A DNA stretch of 64,000 nucleotides from Amycolatopsis endophytica (lineage in GTDB: Bacteria > Actinomycetota > Actinomycetes > Mycobacteriales > Pseudonocardiaceae): the NCBI RefSeq assembly GCF_013410405.1, contig NZ_JACCFK010000001.1:4278001-4342000 (forward strand), written 5' to 3'. Positions within the stretch are counted from its first letter, which is position 1, and each line of letters starts with the position of its first letter. Both the position numbers and the translations under genes were made by a program. The notes below the pieces were generated by a model that was not told where the DNA came from, ran no database searches, and was given only the letters and a program-made list of their open reading frames with translations. This document shows, piece by piece, positions 43,111 through 54,014 of the stretch.

Positions 43111-44769
43111 GTGAGCCTGCCCATCCTGATGACCGTCGACGACGACCCGGCCGTATCCCGGTCGGTCGCCCGTGACCTGCGCCGCCGCTACGGCCAGGAC
43201 TACCGCGTCGTCCGCGCCGCCTCCGGCGCGGACGCGCTCGACGCGCTGCGCGAGATCAAACTGCGCGGGGACGCGGTCGCCGCGATCCTCGCCGACTACC
43301 GGATGCCCCAGATGGACGGCATCTCGTTCCTGGAACAGGCCATGGACCTGTTTCCCGCCGCCCGGCGAGCCCTCCTGACCGCCTACGCCGACACCGACGC
43401 CGCCATCCAGGCCATCAACGTCGTCGACGTCGACCACTACCTGCTCAAACCGTGGGACCCGCCCGAGGAGAAGCTCTACCCGGTGGTCGACGCGCTCGTG
43501 GACGCGTGGCGCGCGGCCGGTGACCGGTCGGTCGGGGAGACGAAGGTGATCGGGCACCGCTGGTCGTCGCCGTCCTTCAAGGTGCGTGACTTCCTGGCGC
43601 GCAACTCCGTGCCCTACCGCTGGTACTCGGTCGACGAGCCGGAGGCCTGCCGCCTGCTCGACGCCGCGGAGTGCGCGGCCGAGGACATCCCGGTGCTGAT
43701 CACGCCGGACGGCACGGTGCTGCGCAAGCCCGGGGGTGAGCAGATCGCCGACGCGGTCGGCCTGTCCACCCGCCCGGCATCGGAGTTCTACGACCTGATC
43801 GTCGTCGGCGGCGGGCCCGCGGGGCTCGGCGCCGCCGTCTACGGCGCCTCCGAAGGGCTGCGGACCGTGCTGGTCGAGCGGCGGGCCACCGGGGGACAGG
43901 CGGGGCAGAGTTCCCGCATCGAGAACTACCTCGGCTTCCCCGACGGCGTGTCCGGGGCGCAGCTGACCGACCGGGCCCGCCGCCAGGCCCAGAAGTTCGG
44001 CGCCGAGGTGCTGACCACCCGTGACGTCACGGGGCTGGAGGCGCGGGGGTCGGCGCGCGTCGTGAAGTTCGGTGACGGCAGCGAGATCGCCGCGCACGCC
44101 GTGGTGCTCTCCACCGGGGTCTCCTACCGCGCGCTGGAGGCCGAGGGCGTGGCCGGGCTGACCGGCCGCGGCGTGTTCTACGGCTCGGCCTCCACCGAGG
44201 CGCCGGACTGCGCGGACGAGCACGTCTACATCGTCGGGGGCGCCAACTCCGCCGGGCAGGCCGCGGTGTTCTTCTCCCGCCATGCCAAGGAGGTTTCGAT
44301 CCTGGTGCGCGGCCCGTCGTTGCAGGCGTCGATGTCGCACTACCTGATCGAGCAGATCGAAGCCATCGGCAACATCCACGTCCGCACCCGCACCACCGTC
44401 GAGCGGGCGCACGGCACCGATCACCTCGAGGAGCTCACGTTGTCCGACCGGGAGCGGGGCCTGACCGAGACCGTTCCCACCGGGCACCTGTTCGTGTTCA
44501 TCGGCGCGGCGCCGCGCACCGAATGGCTGGGTGACGAGGTTTTGCGCGACGAGCACGGATTCGTCCGCACGGGCCCGGATCTCGTCGTCGAGGGCAGGCG
44601 GCCGCCGGGATGGGATCTCGACCGCGACCCGCTCCACCTGGAGTCGTCCATCCCCGGTGTGTTCGTGGCGGGGGACGTCCGCGCGCAGTCGGTGAAGCGG
44701 GTGGCGTCCGCGGTCGGCGAGGGCGCCATGGCCGTCACGCTCGTGCACCGCTACCTGGAGGCACGATGA
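43111..44769 (+). CDS. Receiver-thioredoxin-like-thioredoxin reductase fusion
   Basis: 552 residues from GTG 43111. Residues ~4-120 are a receiver domain (TVDDDPAV acidic pocket, phospho-acceptor Asp62 in LADYRMP, Lys in LLKPWD). Residues ~140-220 resemble a glutaredoxin/thioredoxin fold (VRDFLARNSVPYRWYSVDE, then DIPVLITPDG) without a CxxC. Residues ~225-552 are an FAD/NAD(P)H oxidoreductase of the TrxR type (GGGPAGLGAAVYGASEGL, FVAGDVRAQSVKRV). The TrxR redox CxxC is replaced by YGSASTEAPDC. It overlaps the next kinase gene by 4 bases. Confidence 0.88.
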   Translation: MSLPILMTVDDDPAVSRSVARDLRRRYGQDYRVVRAASGADALDALREIKLRGDAVAAILADYRMPQMDGISFLEQAMDLFPAARRALLTAYADTDAAIQAINVVDVDHYLLKPWDPPEEKLYPVVDALVDAWRAAGDRSVGETKVIGHRWSSPSFKVRDFLARNSVPYRWYSVDEPEACRLLDAAECAAEDIPVLITPDGTVLRKPGGEQIADAVGLSTRPASEFYDLIVVGGGPAGLGAAVYGASEGLRTVLVERRATGGQAGQSSRIENYLGFPDGVSGAQLTDRARRQAQKFGAEVLTTRDVTGLEARGSARVVKFGDGSEIAAHAVVLSTGVSYRALEAEGVAGLTGRGVFYGSASTEAPDCADEHVYIVGGANSAGQAAVFFSRHAKEVSILVRGPSLQASMSHYLIEQIEAIGNIHVRTRTTVERAHGTDHLEELTLSDRERGLTETVPTGHLFVFIGAAPRTEWLGDEVLRDEHGFVRTGPDLVVEGRRPPGWDLDRDPLHLESSIPGVFVAGDVRAQSVKRVASAVGEGAMAVTLVHRYLEAR

Positions 44770-46190
44770 CCGAGCCACAGCTGACCCGCGACTTCCTGCG
44801 TGAACTGTTCCTGTTCACCGACCTCGACGACGGCCAGCTCGACTGGATCCTCGACCACGCCCAGCTGGAGCGGTACCCGGCCGAGACCGCCATCATCAGC
44901 GAGGGCGATCCGGCGACGTGCTTCTACGTGCTGCTGTCCGGTGCACTGAGGATGACGCGGCTGGTCGGTGGCAGCGAGGTGGAGACCGTGCGATCCGACC
45001 AGCGCGGCGCCTACTGCGGGGCGACGCAGTTCTTCTACGGGCAACACCAGCAGCGCTACGGCGCGTCGGTGTACGCGGTCACCGACCTGATGTTCCTCAC
45101 GTTGCCAGCCAAGGAGTTCGCGGAGATGTTCCGCAGCTGGTTCCCGATGGCCACGCACCTGCTGGAGGGCTCCTACCTGGGGTGGCGCAACACCGACGCG
45201 CTCATCGGGCAGCGACGGCGGCTGCTCGCGCTGGGGGAGATGTCGGCCGGGCTGACGCATGAGCTGAACAACCCGGCGGCGGCCGCTGTGCGAGCCACCG
45301 CGGCGCTGCGGGAGCGGGTCGCGGGCATGCGGCACAAGCTGGCGGTGCTGGCGAAGCGGGACATCGAGCCCGACCTGCTCGAACTGCTGCTCGACGTGCA
45401 GGAACGGCTGGTGAAGCAGGTGGCCGACGCGCCACCGCTGACGGCGATGCAGCAGGCCGACCGCGAGGACGAGATCGGTGACTGGCTCGACGAGCGCGAC
45501 ATCGAGCAGGGCTGGGACCTGGCCTCGATCTTCGTCGCGGCCGGACTCACCGCGGACAGCCTGGATCACGTGCTGGACTCGGTCGGGGACGCGTTACTGG
45601 ACGGAGCGCTGCGGTGGCTGGCGTACGCGCTGGAGACCGAGATGCTGATGGGGGAGATCGAGGACTCGACCACCCGCATCTCGGCGCTGGTGGGTGCGGC
45701 CAAGCAGTACTCGCAGATGGACCGGGCGCCGCACCAGTGGATCGACGTGCACGACGGCCTCGACTCGACGCTGGTGATGCTGGGCGGCAAGATCGGCACC
45801 GGTATCGAGGTGGTCAAGCACTACGACCGCGAGCTGCCGACGGTCCCCGCCTACGCCGGTGAGCTGAACCAGGTGTGGACCAACATCATCGACAACGCGG
45901 TGAGCGCCATGGGCGGCTCGGGAACCCTGACCCTGCGCACCTCTCGCGAAGGTGACCGGGTGGTGGTCGAAATCGGCGACACCGGACCGGGCATCTCGGC
46001 GGAGACCAAGCAGCGGATCTTCGAACCGTTCTTCACCACGAAGCCGGTCGGTGAGGGCACGGGGCTGGGCCTGGACATCTCGTGGCGCATCGTGGTGGAC
46101 CGGCACCGCGGCGACATCCGGGTGGAGTCCCAGCCCGGCAGCACCCGGTTCCACGTCTACCTGCCGACGACCGAGCAGGCTTCGGAGTAG
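44766..46190 (+). CDS. Histidine kinase with N-terminal cyclic-nucleotide-binding domain
   Basis: 474 residues, soluble. Residues ~10-130 are a CRP-like cNMP-binding domain (LFTDLDDGQLDWILDHAQ, AIISEGDPATCFYVLLSGALRM). The phospho-acceptor His165 is in GEMSAGLTHELNNP. The HATPase domain has NQVWTNIIDNAVSAM (N-box), IGDTGPGI (G1) and GTGLGLDI (G2). Its partner is almost certainly the receiver-reductase fusion immediately upstream, which ends within its start codon. Confidence 0.9.
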   Translation: MTEPQLTRDFLRELFLFTDLDDGQLDWILDHAQLERYPAETAIISEGDPATCFYVLLSGALRMTRLVGGSEVETVRSDQRGAYCGATQFFYGQHQQRYGASVYAVTDLMFLTLPAKEFAEMFRSWFPMATHLLEGSYLGWRNTDALIGQRRRLLALGEMSAGLTHELNNPAAAAVRATAALRERVAGMRHKLAVLAKRDIEPDLLELLLDVQERLVKQVADAPPLTAMQQADREDEIGDWLDERDIEQGWDLASIFVAAGLTADSLDHVLDSVGDALLDGALRWLAYALETEMLMGEIEDSTTRISALVGAAKQYSQMDRAPHQWIDVHDGLDSTLVMLGGKIGTGIEVVKHYDRELPTVPAYAGELNQVWTNIIDNAVSAMGGSGTLTLRTSREGDRVVVEIGDTGPGISAETKQRIFEPFFTTKPVGEGTGLGLDISWRIVVDRHRGDIRVESQPGSTRFHVYLPTTEQASE

Positions 46191-46447
46191 GCGGAAGGAG
46201 GGAGCCATTCGACAGCAGCCCGGCGAGCTGCCGCGCCGACCGTCGGCACGACGACGTCCAAGATCGTTCTCCCCGGCACCGGGAAGCCCGTTCCCGCGCT
46301 GTCCACCAGAAACCGGCGCTTCGGTGGAAGGCGTGGGCCTGGACGCACAGGTGGGTGGGCCCAGCCCCACTTTCGCCGCTGTCCGCTGGGCACCGGGCAT
46401 CGCGCTGGGCACAGTGGGACCACGACGAGGGGACGTGGAGGAGGATC

Positions 46448-47689
46448 ATGGGGCGGATGGTGTCGTGGTGCGCCGAGGCCGGGCGGGGGTTCTGGCGTGC
46501 GTGCGTGGTGATGGTCGTGAGCATGCTGGTCCCGGCCGTCTGGGGCGCCGCGGTCGCGTTGACGGTCTGGTGGGGCAATCCGTGGGCCGGTATGGCGCCG
46601 TTCGTGTTCGCGTGCCTCGGGACGTTCGCGCTGTCCCGTCCGGTGTGCCAGGTTTTCCGCGGTCTCGTGCGGCGGTGGACGGGAACCGTCGTGCCCGCGG
46701 GGTACCGGGAAGCCGGGCCGGTGACGCGGATGTCGACCGGCTACTGGTGGAACGGCGTCTCCTACGCCCGCACCGCGGAAGAAGCCCGCGAGGACCAGGA
46801 GCTGCGGAACCGGTGGACCGATCCCGCCACCTGGCGGGATCTCCGGTTCACCGCGATCGTGCCGGTCACCGCGGGGCTGGTCGCGGCCGTGCCCGCCGCG
46901 GGGCTCGTCGTCGCGGGCGTCGGGTTCGCCAGGGCCACACCGGTCGCGGCGCTCGGTCTGGTCGTGGCCGTCGCCGCCGCGCCCTACGCCTGGCGTCCGG
47001 TCGTGCCGGTCACGGTCCGGTTCCTGGGCGCCTCGCCGTCGATGCGGCTCGCCGACCGGGTGGACGAGCTGACGGCGCAGCGCGCGGACACCACGATCGC
47101 GCAGGCCGCCGAGATCCGCCGGATCGAACGGGACCTGCACGACGGGGCGCAGGCCCGGCTCGTCGCGCTCGGCATGTCGCTGGCGACCGCGGAAAAGCTG
47201 ATGGACACCGACCCCGGGCAGGCGAAAACCCTCCTCCGGGAGGCCCGCGCGGGCGCCACCACCTCGCTGGCCGAACTGCGTGACCTGGTCCGTGGCATCA
47301 GCCCGCCGGTGCTCACCGAGCGCGGCCTTGTCGACGCCGTCCGCGCGATGGCCCTGGACAGCCCGCTCTCGGTGACCGTCGAGGCGGGCGCGCCGCCGCG
47401 GCTGGATCCGCCGATCGAGTCGGCCGTGTACTTCGGCGTCGCCGAACTGCTGACCAACGCCGCCAAACACGCGCACGCCACCGCCGTCCGGATCTCCCTG
47501 GCCCACGACGGCGCCGCGCTCGTCGCCGAGGTCGAGGACGACGGCCGTGGTGGAGCGGGCGTCCGGCCGGGCGGGGGGCTGGAGGGACTGCGCCGTCGTC
47601 TCGCGGTCTTCGACGGCACCCTGGAGATCAGCAGCCCGGCGGACGGCCCGACCCTGGCGAGGATGATGGTGCCGTGCGAATCGTCGTAG
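46448..47689 (+). CDS. NarL-type sensor histidine kinase
   Basis: 413 residues. Two hydrophobic regions (about 18-70 and 135-192) make a four-helix membrane sensor without a large outside domain. HisKA_3 has RIERDLHDGAQARLVALGM (His231); the HATPase domain has VAELLTNAAKHAHAT and GGGLEGLRRRL. ATG 46448 follows GGAGGAGG. It overlaps its response regulator by 16 bases. The 257 bases before it hold no recognised gene. Confidence 0.9.
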   Translation: MGRMVSWCAEAGRGFWRACVVMVVSMLVPAVWGAAVALTVWWGNPWAGMAPFVFACLGTFALSRPVCQVFRGLVRRWTGTVVPAGYREAGPVTRMSTGYWWNGVSYARTAEEAREDQELRNRWTDPATWRDLRFTAIVPVTAGLVAAVPAAGLVVAGVGFARATPVAALGLVVAVAAAPYAWRPVVPVTVRFLGASPSMRLADRVDELTAQRADTTIAQAAEIRRIERDLHDGAQARLVALGMSLATAEKLMDTDPGQAKTLLREARAGATTSLAELRDLVRGISPPVLTERGLVDAVRAMALDSPLSVTVEAGAPPRLDPPIESAVYFGVAELLTNAAKHAHATAVRISLAHDGAALVAEVEDDGRGGAGVRPGGGLEGLRRRLAVFDGTLEISSPADGPTLARMMVPCESS

Positions 47690-48321
47690 CCGAGGACCTC
47701 TACCTGCTGCGCGACGGCATGGTCCGCCTCCTCGAGTCCTTCGGGCACGAAGTGGTGGCCACGGCGGCCACCGGCCCGGAGACGCTCGACGCGCTGCTGA
47801 AACTGCGGCCGGACGTGTCCGTCGTGGACGTCCGGATGCCACCGACCCAGTCCGACGAGGGCTTGCGGGCCGCACTCGCGGCACGGCGCGAGGTGCCCGG
47901 GCTGCCGGTCCTGATCCTGTCCCAGCACGTCGAACAGCTTTACGCGCGCGAGCTGCTGGCGGACGGCTCCGGCGGAATCGGCTACCTGCTCAAGGACAGC
48001 GTGTTCGACGCAGGCCAGTTCGTCGACGCACTGGGCCGGGTGGCAGGCGGCGGCACCGCGATGGACCCGGCCGTCATCGCCAAACTGCTGGCGGGCGGTA
48101 CCACGAACCGTCGGCTCGACCGGCTCTCCGAACGGGAACACTCGGTGCTCGGCCTGATGGCCGAGGGACTGTCCAACCAGGCCATCGCCCGGCGGCTCTT
48201 CCTCAGCGACAGCGCCATCAGCAAGTACACGACCTCGCTGTTCGGCAAACTCGGCATCACCGACGACGACAACAGCAACCGCCGCGTGCTCGCCGTCCTC
48301 GCCTACCTGAACGACGGCTGA
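47674..48321 (+). CDS. NarL/LuxR-family response regulator
   Basis: 215 residues from GTG 47674. The receiver has AEDLYLLRD and phospho-acceptor Asp52 in VVDVRMPP. The C-terminal LuxR HTH is LSEREHSVLGLMAEGLSNQAIARRLFLSDSAISKYTTSLFGKLGI. It pairs with the overlapping kinase. Target genes are unknown. Confidence 0.93.
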   Translation: MRIVVAEDLYLLRDGMVRLLESFGHEVVATAATGPETLDALLKLRPDVSVVDVRMPPTQSDEGLRAALAARREVPGLPVLILSQHVEQLYARELLADGSGGIGYLLKDSVFDAGQFVDALGRVAGGGTAMDPAVIAKLLAGGTTNRRLDRLSEREHSVLGLMAEGLSNQAIARRLFLSDSAISKYTTSLFGKLGITDDDNSNRRVLAVLAYLNDG

Positions 48322-48409
48322 GGCACGTCCGCAAGGACCGGCGTGGCGGTGCGGGTGCCGGTGACTCGCGACGAAGCGCGGGTAGCGGTACCCAGCGCGC
48401 GGCCGCGGT

Positions 48410-48853
48410 CTAACTGCACCGGGCCGCGTCGCGCAGGCGGCCCGGTGCACCCGGGCTCGGGAGCGCCGGCCAGCGCATCCGCACCGTCGTGCCACCCGGC
48501 CCGGGCGCGACCTCGGCCCGGTCGGACAGCGCGTGGATCAGCGGCAGCCCCCTGCCGTGCAACGGGCCCGGGTCTTCCGCGGGCGGCAGCCAGCGTCCCC
48601 GGTCGCTCACCGTCACGTCCACGGCGTTCCCGCGCAGCTCGGCGGACAGCTCCAGCGAGCCGTCCGCACGCGCGGGATAGGCGTGGGTGACGACGTTGAC
48701 CATGGCCTCGTACGTCGCGAGTGCCATGGCTTCGGCGGTGTCGTCCGGCAACTTCACCTCGTGCGCCCAGCGGGTGAGCGCATGTCTCAGGCTCGTCGCG
48801 TTGTGCGACCGGGCCGGCACGAGTCGGTGCAGGCGATGGTCTCCGGCGTGCAT
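48410..48853 (-). CDS. RsbW-like ATP-binding protein
   Basis: 147 residues of the GHKL/HATPase_c_2 family without other domains. It shows MALATYEAMVNVVTHAYP (N-box), VTVSDRGRWLPP (G1) and GRGLPLIHALSDRAEV (G2). Such proteins act as anti-sigma kinases or bind anti-sigma-antagonist proteins. It lies directly downstream of the SpoIIE-type phosphatase on the same strand. Confidence 0.85.
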   Translation of the reverse strand: MHAGDHRLHRLVPARSHNATSLRHALTRWAHEVKLPDDTAEAMALATYEAMVNVVTHAYPARADGSLELSAELRGNAVDVTVSDRGRWLPPAEDPGPLHGRGLPLIHALSDRAEVAPGPGGTTVRMRWPALPSPGAPGRLRDAARCS

Positions 48854-48936
48854 CGAAGTCCCCTCGGCGTGTGGTGAACCGGCTGGGGGTTACCCACGGT
48901 GTCCGGATTACACACGGGGAATTCGCCGGAACCGGT

Positions 48937-51096
<2,160 letters not shown>

Positions 51097-51181
51097 CGGT
51101 CCCCTCCACGTCGGCGGCTGTCAGCCTAACCCCGTGGCCGCGGGAGGACACCGCTCCGGGCGGTGACGAACCGATCGGTGC

Positions 51182-52216
51182 TCAGTTCACGCACTCCTCC
51201 GGCGCTGTCGGGGGCGCGGCGGGCAGGTCCGCCACGAACGTGCGCACCTGGTCCGGTTCGAGGCCGATCGTGCCCGTCCGGTCGCGCTCCGGTTCGGCGA
51301 TGGGCACGGTCGCCAGCCGCACGTCGTCGCCGCGGATTTCGCCGAGCAGCGCGGCGAAGGAGAGCAGGTCCCACCCCGGATCGACCCGGACGGCGTCGCG
51401 CGCGGTCTGGACCAGCGAGTTCACGAACCGCGGGTCGGCGAGCATGTTCCCGTCGAGCACCTTCTCCGCCGCGGCACGCAGGAACGCCTGGAGCCGCACG
51501 ACGCGGTCGAGGTCCCCGTTGGGCAGGCCGTGGCGTTGCCGGAGGAAGGCCGGCACCGACGGCCCGGTCAGGACCTGTGGCCCGGCCGGGAACGACGCAC
51601 CGGTCACCGTGTCGTGGGTGGCGGCGCGCAGGCAGACCGGCACTCCCTGGAGCGCGGTGGCGAGGTCGGCGAACCCCGGCAGCCCGACCAGGCCGTAGTG
51701 GTCGATATGGGTGCCGGTGAGCTGCTGGACCGTGTCGACGAGCGTGCGCGTACCGGCCTCGGCCGCGGCCTTTTCGTCCAGGCCCTGCTGCAGGGCGGCC
51801 TGTTTGCCGCTGGCGTAGGCGCCGCTCAGCCTGCCCTCGCCGAATCCGGGGATGTCGACCCACGAGTCGCGGGGGATGGAGGCGAGCGCGGCGGTGCCGT
51901 TCCGCCGGAACTGGCCGAGCACGATGGAGTCGGCGTAGTCGTGGTCGTCGAAACCGACGAGCAGCACGTTCTGGTCGGGGGCGGGCGGCGTGCCCACCAC
52001 CGGTTCGCTCCGCTGGAACATCCGCGGCACGAGTACCGCGGCGACGGCCACGACCACGACGGCCGCGGCGGCCGCGATCAGGATCGGGGTCCGGTTGTGG
52101 CGCGGCTCGGCGCGGCGGCGTTCGAGTCCGGCGAGCACGGTGCGAGGGTCCGGGCGCCGCGCGGCTTCGGCGGCCAGTGCGGCGCGGACCAGCTGGTCGG
52201 TGCGGTCGGGGGTCAT
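51182..52216 (-). CDS. LytR-CpsA-Psr (LCP) family membrane protein coupled to a sigma factor
   Basis: 344 residues. A ~42-residue cytoplasmic N-terminus rich in Arg/Ala precedes one membrane helix (about 44-64). The LCP domain outside carries DQNVLLVGFDDHDYADSIVLG (Asp96), ASIPRDSWVDIPG (Arg116), AYASG and LRQRHGLPNGDLDRVVRLQAFL. LCP enzymes attach glycopolymers to peptidoglycan. Its ATG (52216) overlaps the stop of the sigma factor by 4 bases, the position normally held by an anti-sigma factor, and the short cytoplasmic N-terminus could serve that role (inference). Confidence 0.85.
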   Translation of the reverse strand: MTPDRTDQLVRAALAAEAARRPDPRTVLAGLERRRAEPRHNRTPILIAAAAAVVVVAVAAVLVPRMFQRSEPVVGTPPAPDQNVLLVGFDDHDYADSIVLGQFRRNGTAALASIPRDSWVDIPGFGEGRLSGAYASGKQAALQQGLDEKAAAEAGTRTLVDTVQQLTGTHIDHYGLVGLPGFADLATALQGVPVCLRAATHDTVTGASFPAGPQVLTGPSVPAFLRQRHGLPNGDLDRVVRLQAFLRAAAEKVLDGNMLADPRFVNSLVQTARDAVRVDPGWDLLSFAALLGEIRGDDVRLATVPIAEPERDRTGTIGLEPDQVRTFVADLPAAPPTAPEECVN

Positions 52217-52728
52217 GACAGTGCCTCCGTCACGGGTCGGCGCCGTCCACGCTCGTCGGTTCGCAGCGTGCTCAGGGCGCGGGAGATGTGGCTGCGGACC
52301 GTGCCCGCCGAGCAGCCGAGCGCTTCGGCGATCTCGGCGTCGGTGCAGTCCTCGTAGAAGCGGAGCACGATCGCGGCGCGCTGCTTGCGCGGCAGGGCGG
52401 CGATGCGGGTGCGCATGGCGTCGCGTTCCGCGAAGTGGTCGGCCGGGTCGGCGGTGGGCGCCGCGAGTGCTTCCAGCGTGCTGTTCGCCGCGGCCACGTT
52501 GCGGGAGGCCTTCCGCCGCCGCCACGACAGGTACTCGTTGGTGATCATCTTGCGCACGTAGCTCTCGGGGGCCCGGAGCCCGGCGATGCGTGCCCAGCGT
52601 TGCTGGGCACGCAGCAGGGTCTCCTGCACCACGTCCTGTGCGAGGTGGGGGTCGCAGGTCAGGGCCGTGGCGTAGCGGAGCAGGCGGTCGAGGCGCTCGG
52701 CCACGAAGTCGTCGAAGCGGTCCCGCAC
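52213..52728 (-). CDS. SigE-family extracytoplasmic-function sigma factor
   Basis: 171 residues from GTG 52728. Region 2 is FVAERLDRLLRYATALTCDPHLAQDVVQETLLRAQQRW, with YVRKMITNEYLSWRRRK. Region 4 is LPRKQRAAIVLRFYEDCTDAEIAEALGCSAGTVRSHISRALSTLR. It directs RNA polymerase to stress or envelope promoters. Translational coupling to the LCP gene suggests envelope stress as the input. Confidence 0.92.
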   Translation of the reverse strand: MRDRFDDFVAERLDRLLRYATALTCDPHLAQDVVQETLLRAQQRWARIAGLRAPESYVRKMITNEYLSWRRRKASRNVAAANSTLEALAAPTADPADHFAERDAMRTRIAALPRKQRAAIVLRFYEDCTDAEIAEALGCSAGTVRSHISRALSTLRTDERGRRRPVTEALS

Positions 52729-52831
52729 CGGCGTTCCTTTCGGTTCTTCGGGTTGTGCGTCTCCAACGCGCCGGGGACCCCGAGTTGTTGAATCCCGCCG
52801 GAAAATTCTCGCAGCCGGTTAGGGTCGCGCC

Positions 52832-53596
52832 ATGACGGTCCTCGCGCACCTGTCCGACCTCCACCTCGACGGCGGCGAACGCAACGCCGCGCGCGCGGCC
52901 CGCGTGGTGCGCTACCTGGCCGGACTGCCCCTCCCCGTGGACGCCGTGCTGGTGACCGGCGACCTGGCCGATCACGGCGAACCCGGCGAGTACGCGGAGG
53001 TCGCCGAGCTGCTGGCCGGCCTGCCGTACCCGGTGTTCCACTGCCCTGGCAACCACGACAGGCGGCCCGCCTACCGTTCGGTCCTGCTCGGGGAGGCGGA
53101 GTCGGCGGGCCCGGTCGACCGGACCGGCCACGCGGCGGGCGCGGTGTTCGCGATGTGTGACAGCAGCATCCCCGGCAGTGGCGCGGGCCACCTCGCGGAC
53201 GAGACGCTGGAGTGGCTGGACGGCGTGCTGACCGAGGAGGCCGGGCGGCCGGCGTTCGTCGCGTTCCACCACCCGCCGGTGGTGCTGCACCACCCCCTGC
53301 TCGACGAGATCCGTCAGCACGAGGCGCGGCGGCTGGCCGAGGTGATCGCGCGGCACCCGGACGTGGTGGCGCTGTTCTGCGGGCACGCGCACACACCCGC
53401 GGTGAGCACGTTCGCCGGGCGGCCGCTGGTGGTGGCGCCCGGGGTGGTCTCGACGCTGTCGCTGCCGTGGGAACCCGGCGGCGACGCCGGATGGGCGGAC
53501 GGCGGCCCCCTCGACCACGACCGGCCACCTGCCCTGGCGTTCCACGTGGTCGACGAGGAGCGGCGCCTCACCACCCACTTCCGGCTGTGCCCCTGA
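52832..53596 (+). CDS. Calcineurin-like phosphodiesterase (CpdA/GpdQ type)
   Basis: 254 residues. The metal motifs are AHLSDLHLDGG (DxH), LVTGDLADHGEP (GDLxD), CPGNHDRRP (GNHD), FHHPP and FCGHAHTP. The family hydrolyses cyclic nucleotides or phosphodiesters. ATG 52832 is divergent from the sigma factor. A cAMP role would fit the cNMP-binding kinase 8 kb away, but this is speculation. Confidence 0.88.
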   Translation: MTVLAHLSDLHLDGGERNAARAARVVRYLAGLPLPVDAVLVTGDLADHGEPGEYAEVAELLAGLPYPVFHCPGNHDRRPAYRSVLLGEAESAGPVDRTGHAAGAVFAMCDSSIPGSGAGHLADETLEWLDGVLTEEAGRPAFVAFHHPPVVLHHPLLDEIRQHEARRLAEVIARHPDVVALFCGHAHTPAVSTFAGRPLVVAPGVVSTLSLPWEPGGDAGWADGGPLDHDRPPALAFHVVDEERRLTTHFRLCP

Positions 53597-53619
53597 CGAC
53601 ACCCCCGCGCGGAGTCGTC

Positions 53620-53847
53620 CTAACGCGCGTCCACGCGGGCCCGGTGGACGCCGGGGCACCAGCCGGAGCGGGTCGTGCTGTGGCGGCCCGGTGGTGGCAC
53701 GACGGTTCCGTGCAGTTCGGCGTCGAGCGACCAGTGCAGGAAATCCTCCTCCCACGGCCGGTTCCGCAGTTCCTGGCGTTCGGTGAGCTCGGCGTGCGTC
53801 GCGGCGAACTCACGCAACCCGATGAGGATTCGGCTCAACAGTCCCAT
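53620..53847 (-). CDS. Small conserved actinomycete protein
   Basis: 75 residues from ATG 53847. The sequence contains ERQELRNRPWEEDFLHWS, then GTVVPPPGRHSTTRSGWCPG. The NRPWEEDFLHW and GWCPG segments recur in short uncharacterised actinomycete proteins. It has no signal or membrane segment. The frame stays open upstream of the chosen ATG, so the start is not certain. It is convergent with the phosphodiesterase. Confidence 0.55.
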   Translation of the reverse strand: MGLLSRILIGLREFAATHAELTERQELRNRPWEEDFLHWSLDAELHGTVVPPPGRHSTTRSGWCPGVHRARVDAR

Positions 53848-54014
53848 ACCTGGAGCGTGCTCCAGCAAGCACTGTCCCACGAGTGGCAGGACTGCGGATG
53901 TTCGGCAAAATACTGCCATCGAGGTTTTCCGCTTCGCGGAAGGAATCTCCCCGCGCGTGACTTCGCTCGCACCGGCAGGCATGATCGCGGAGTATCCGTA
54001 GTGGGAGGCCAGTT

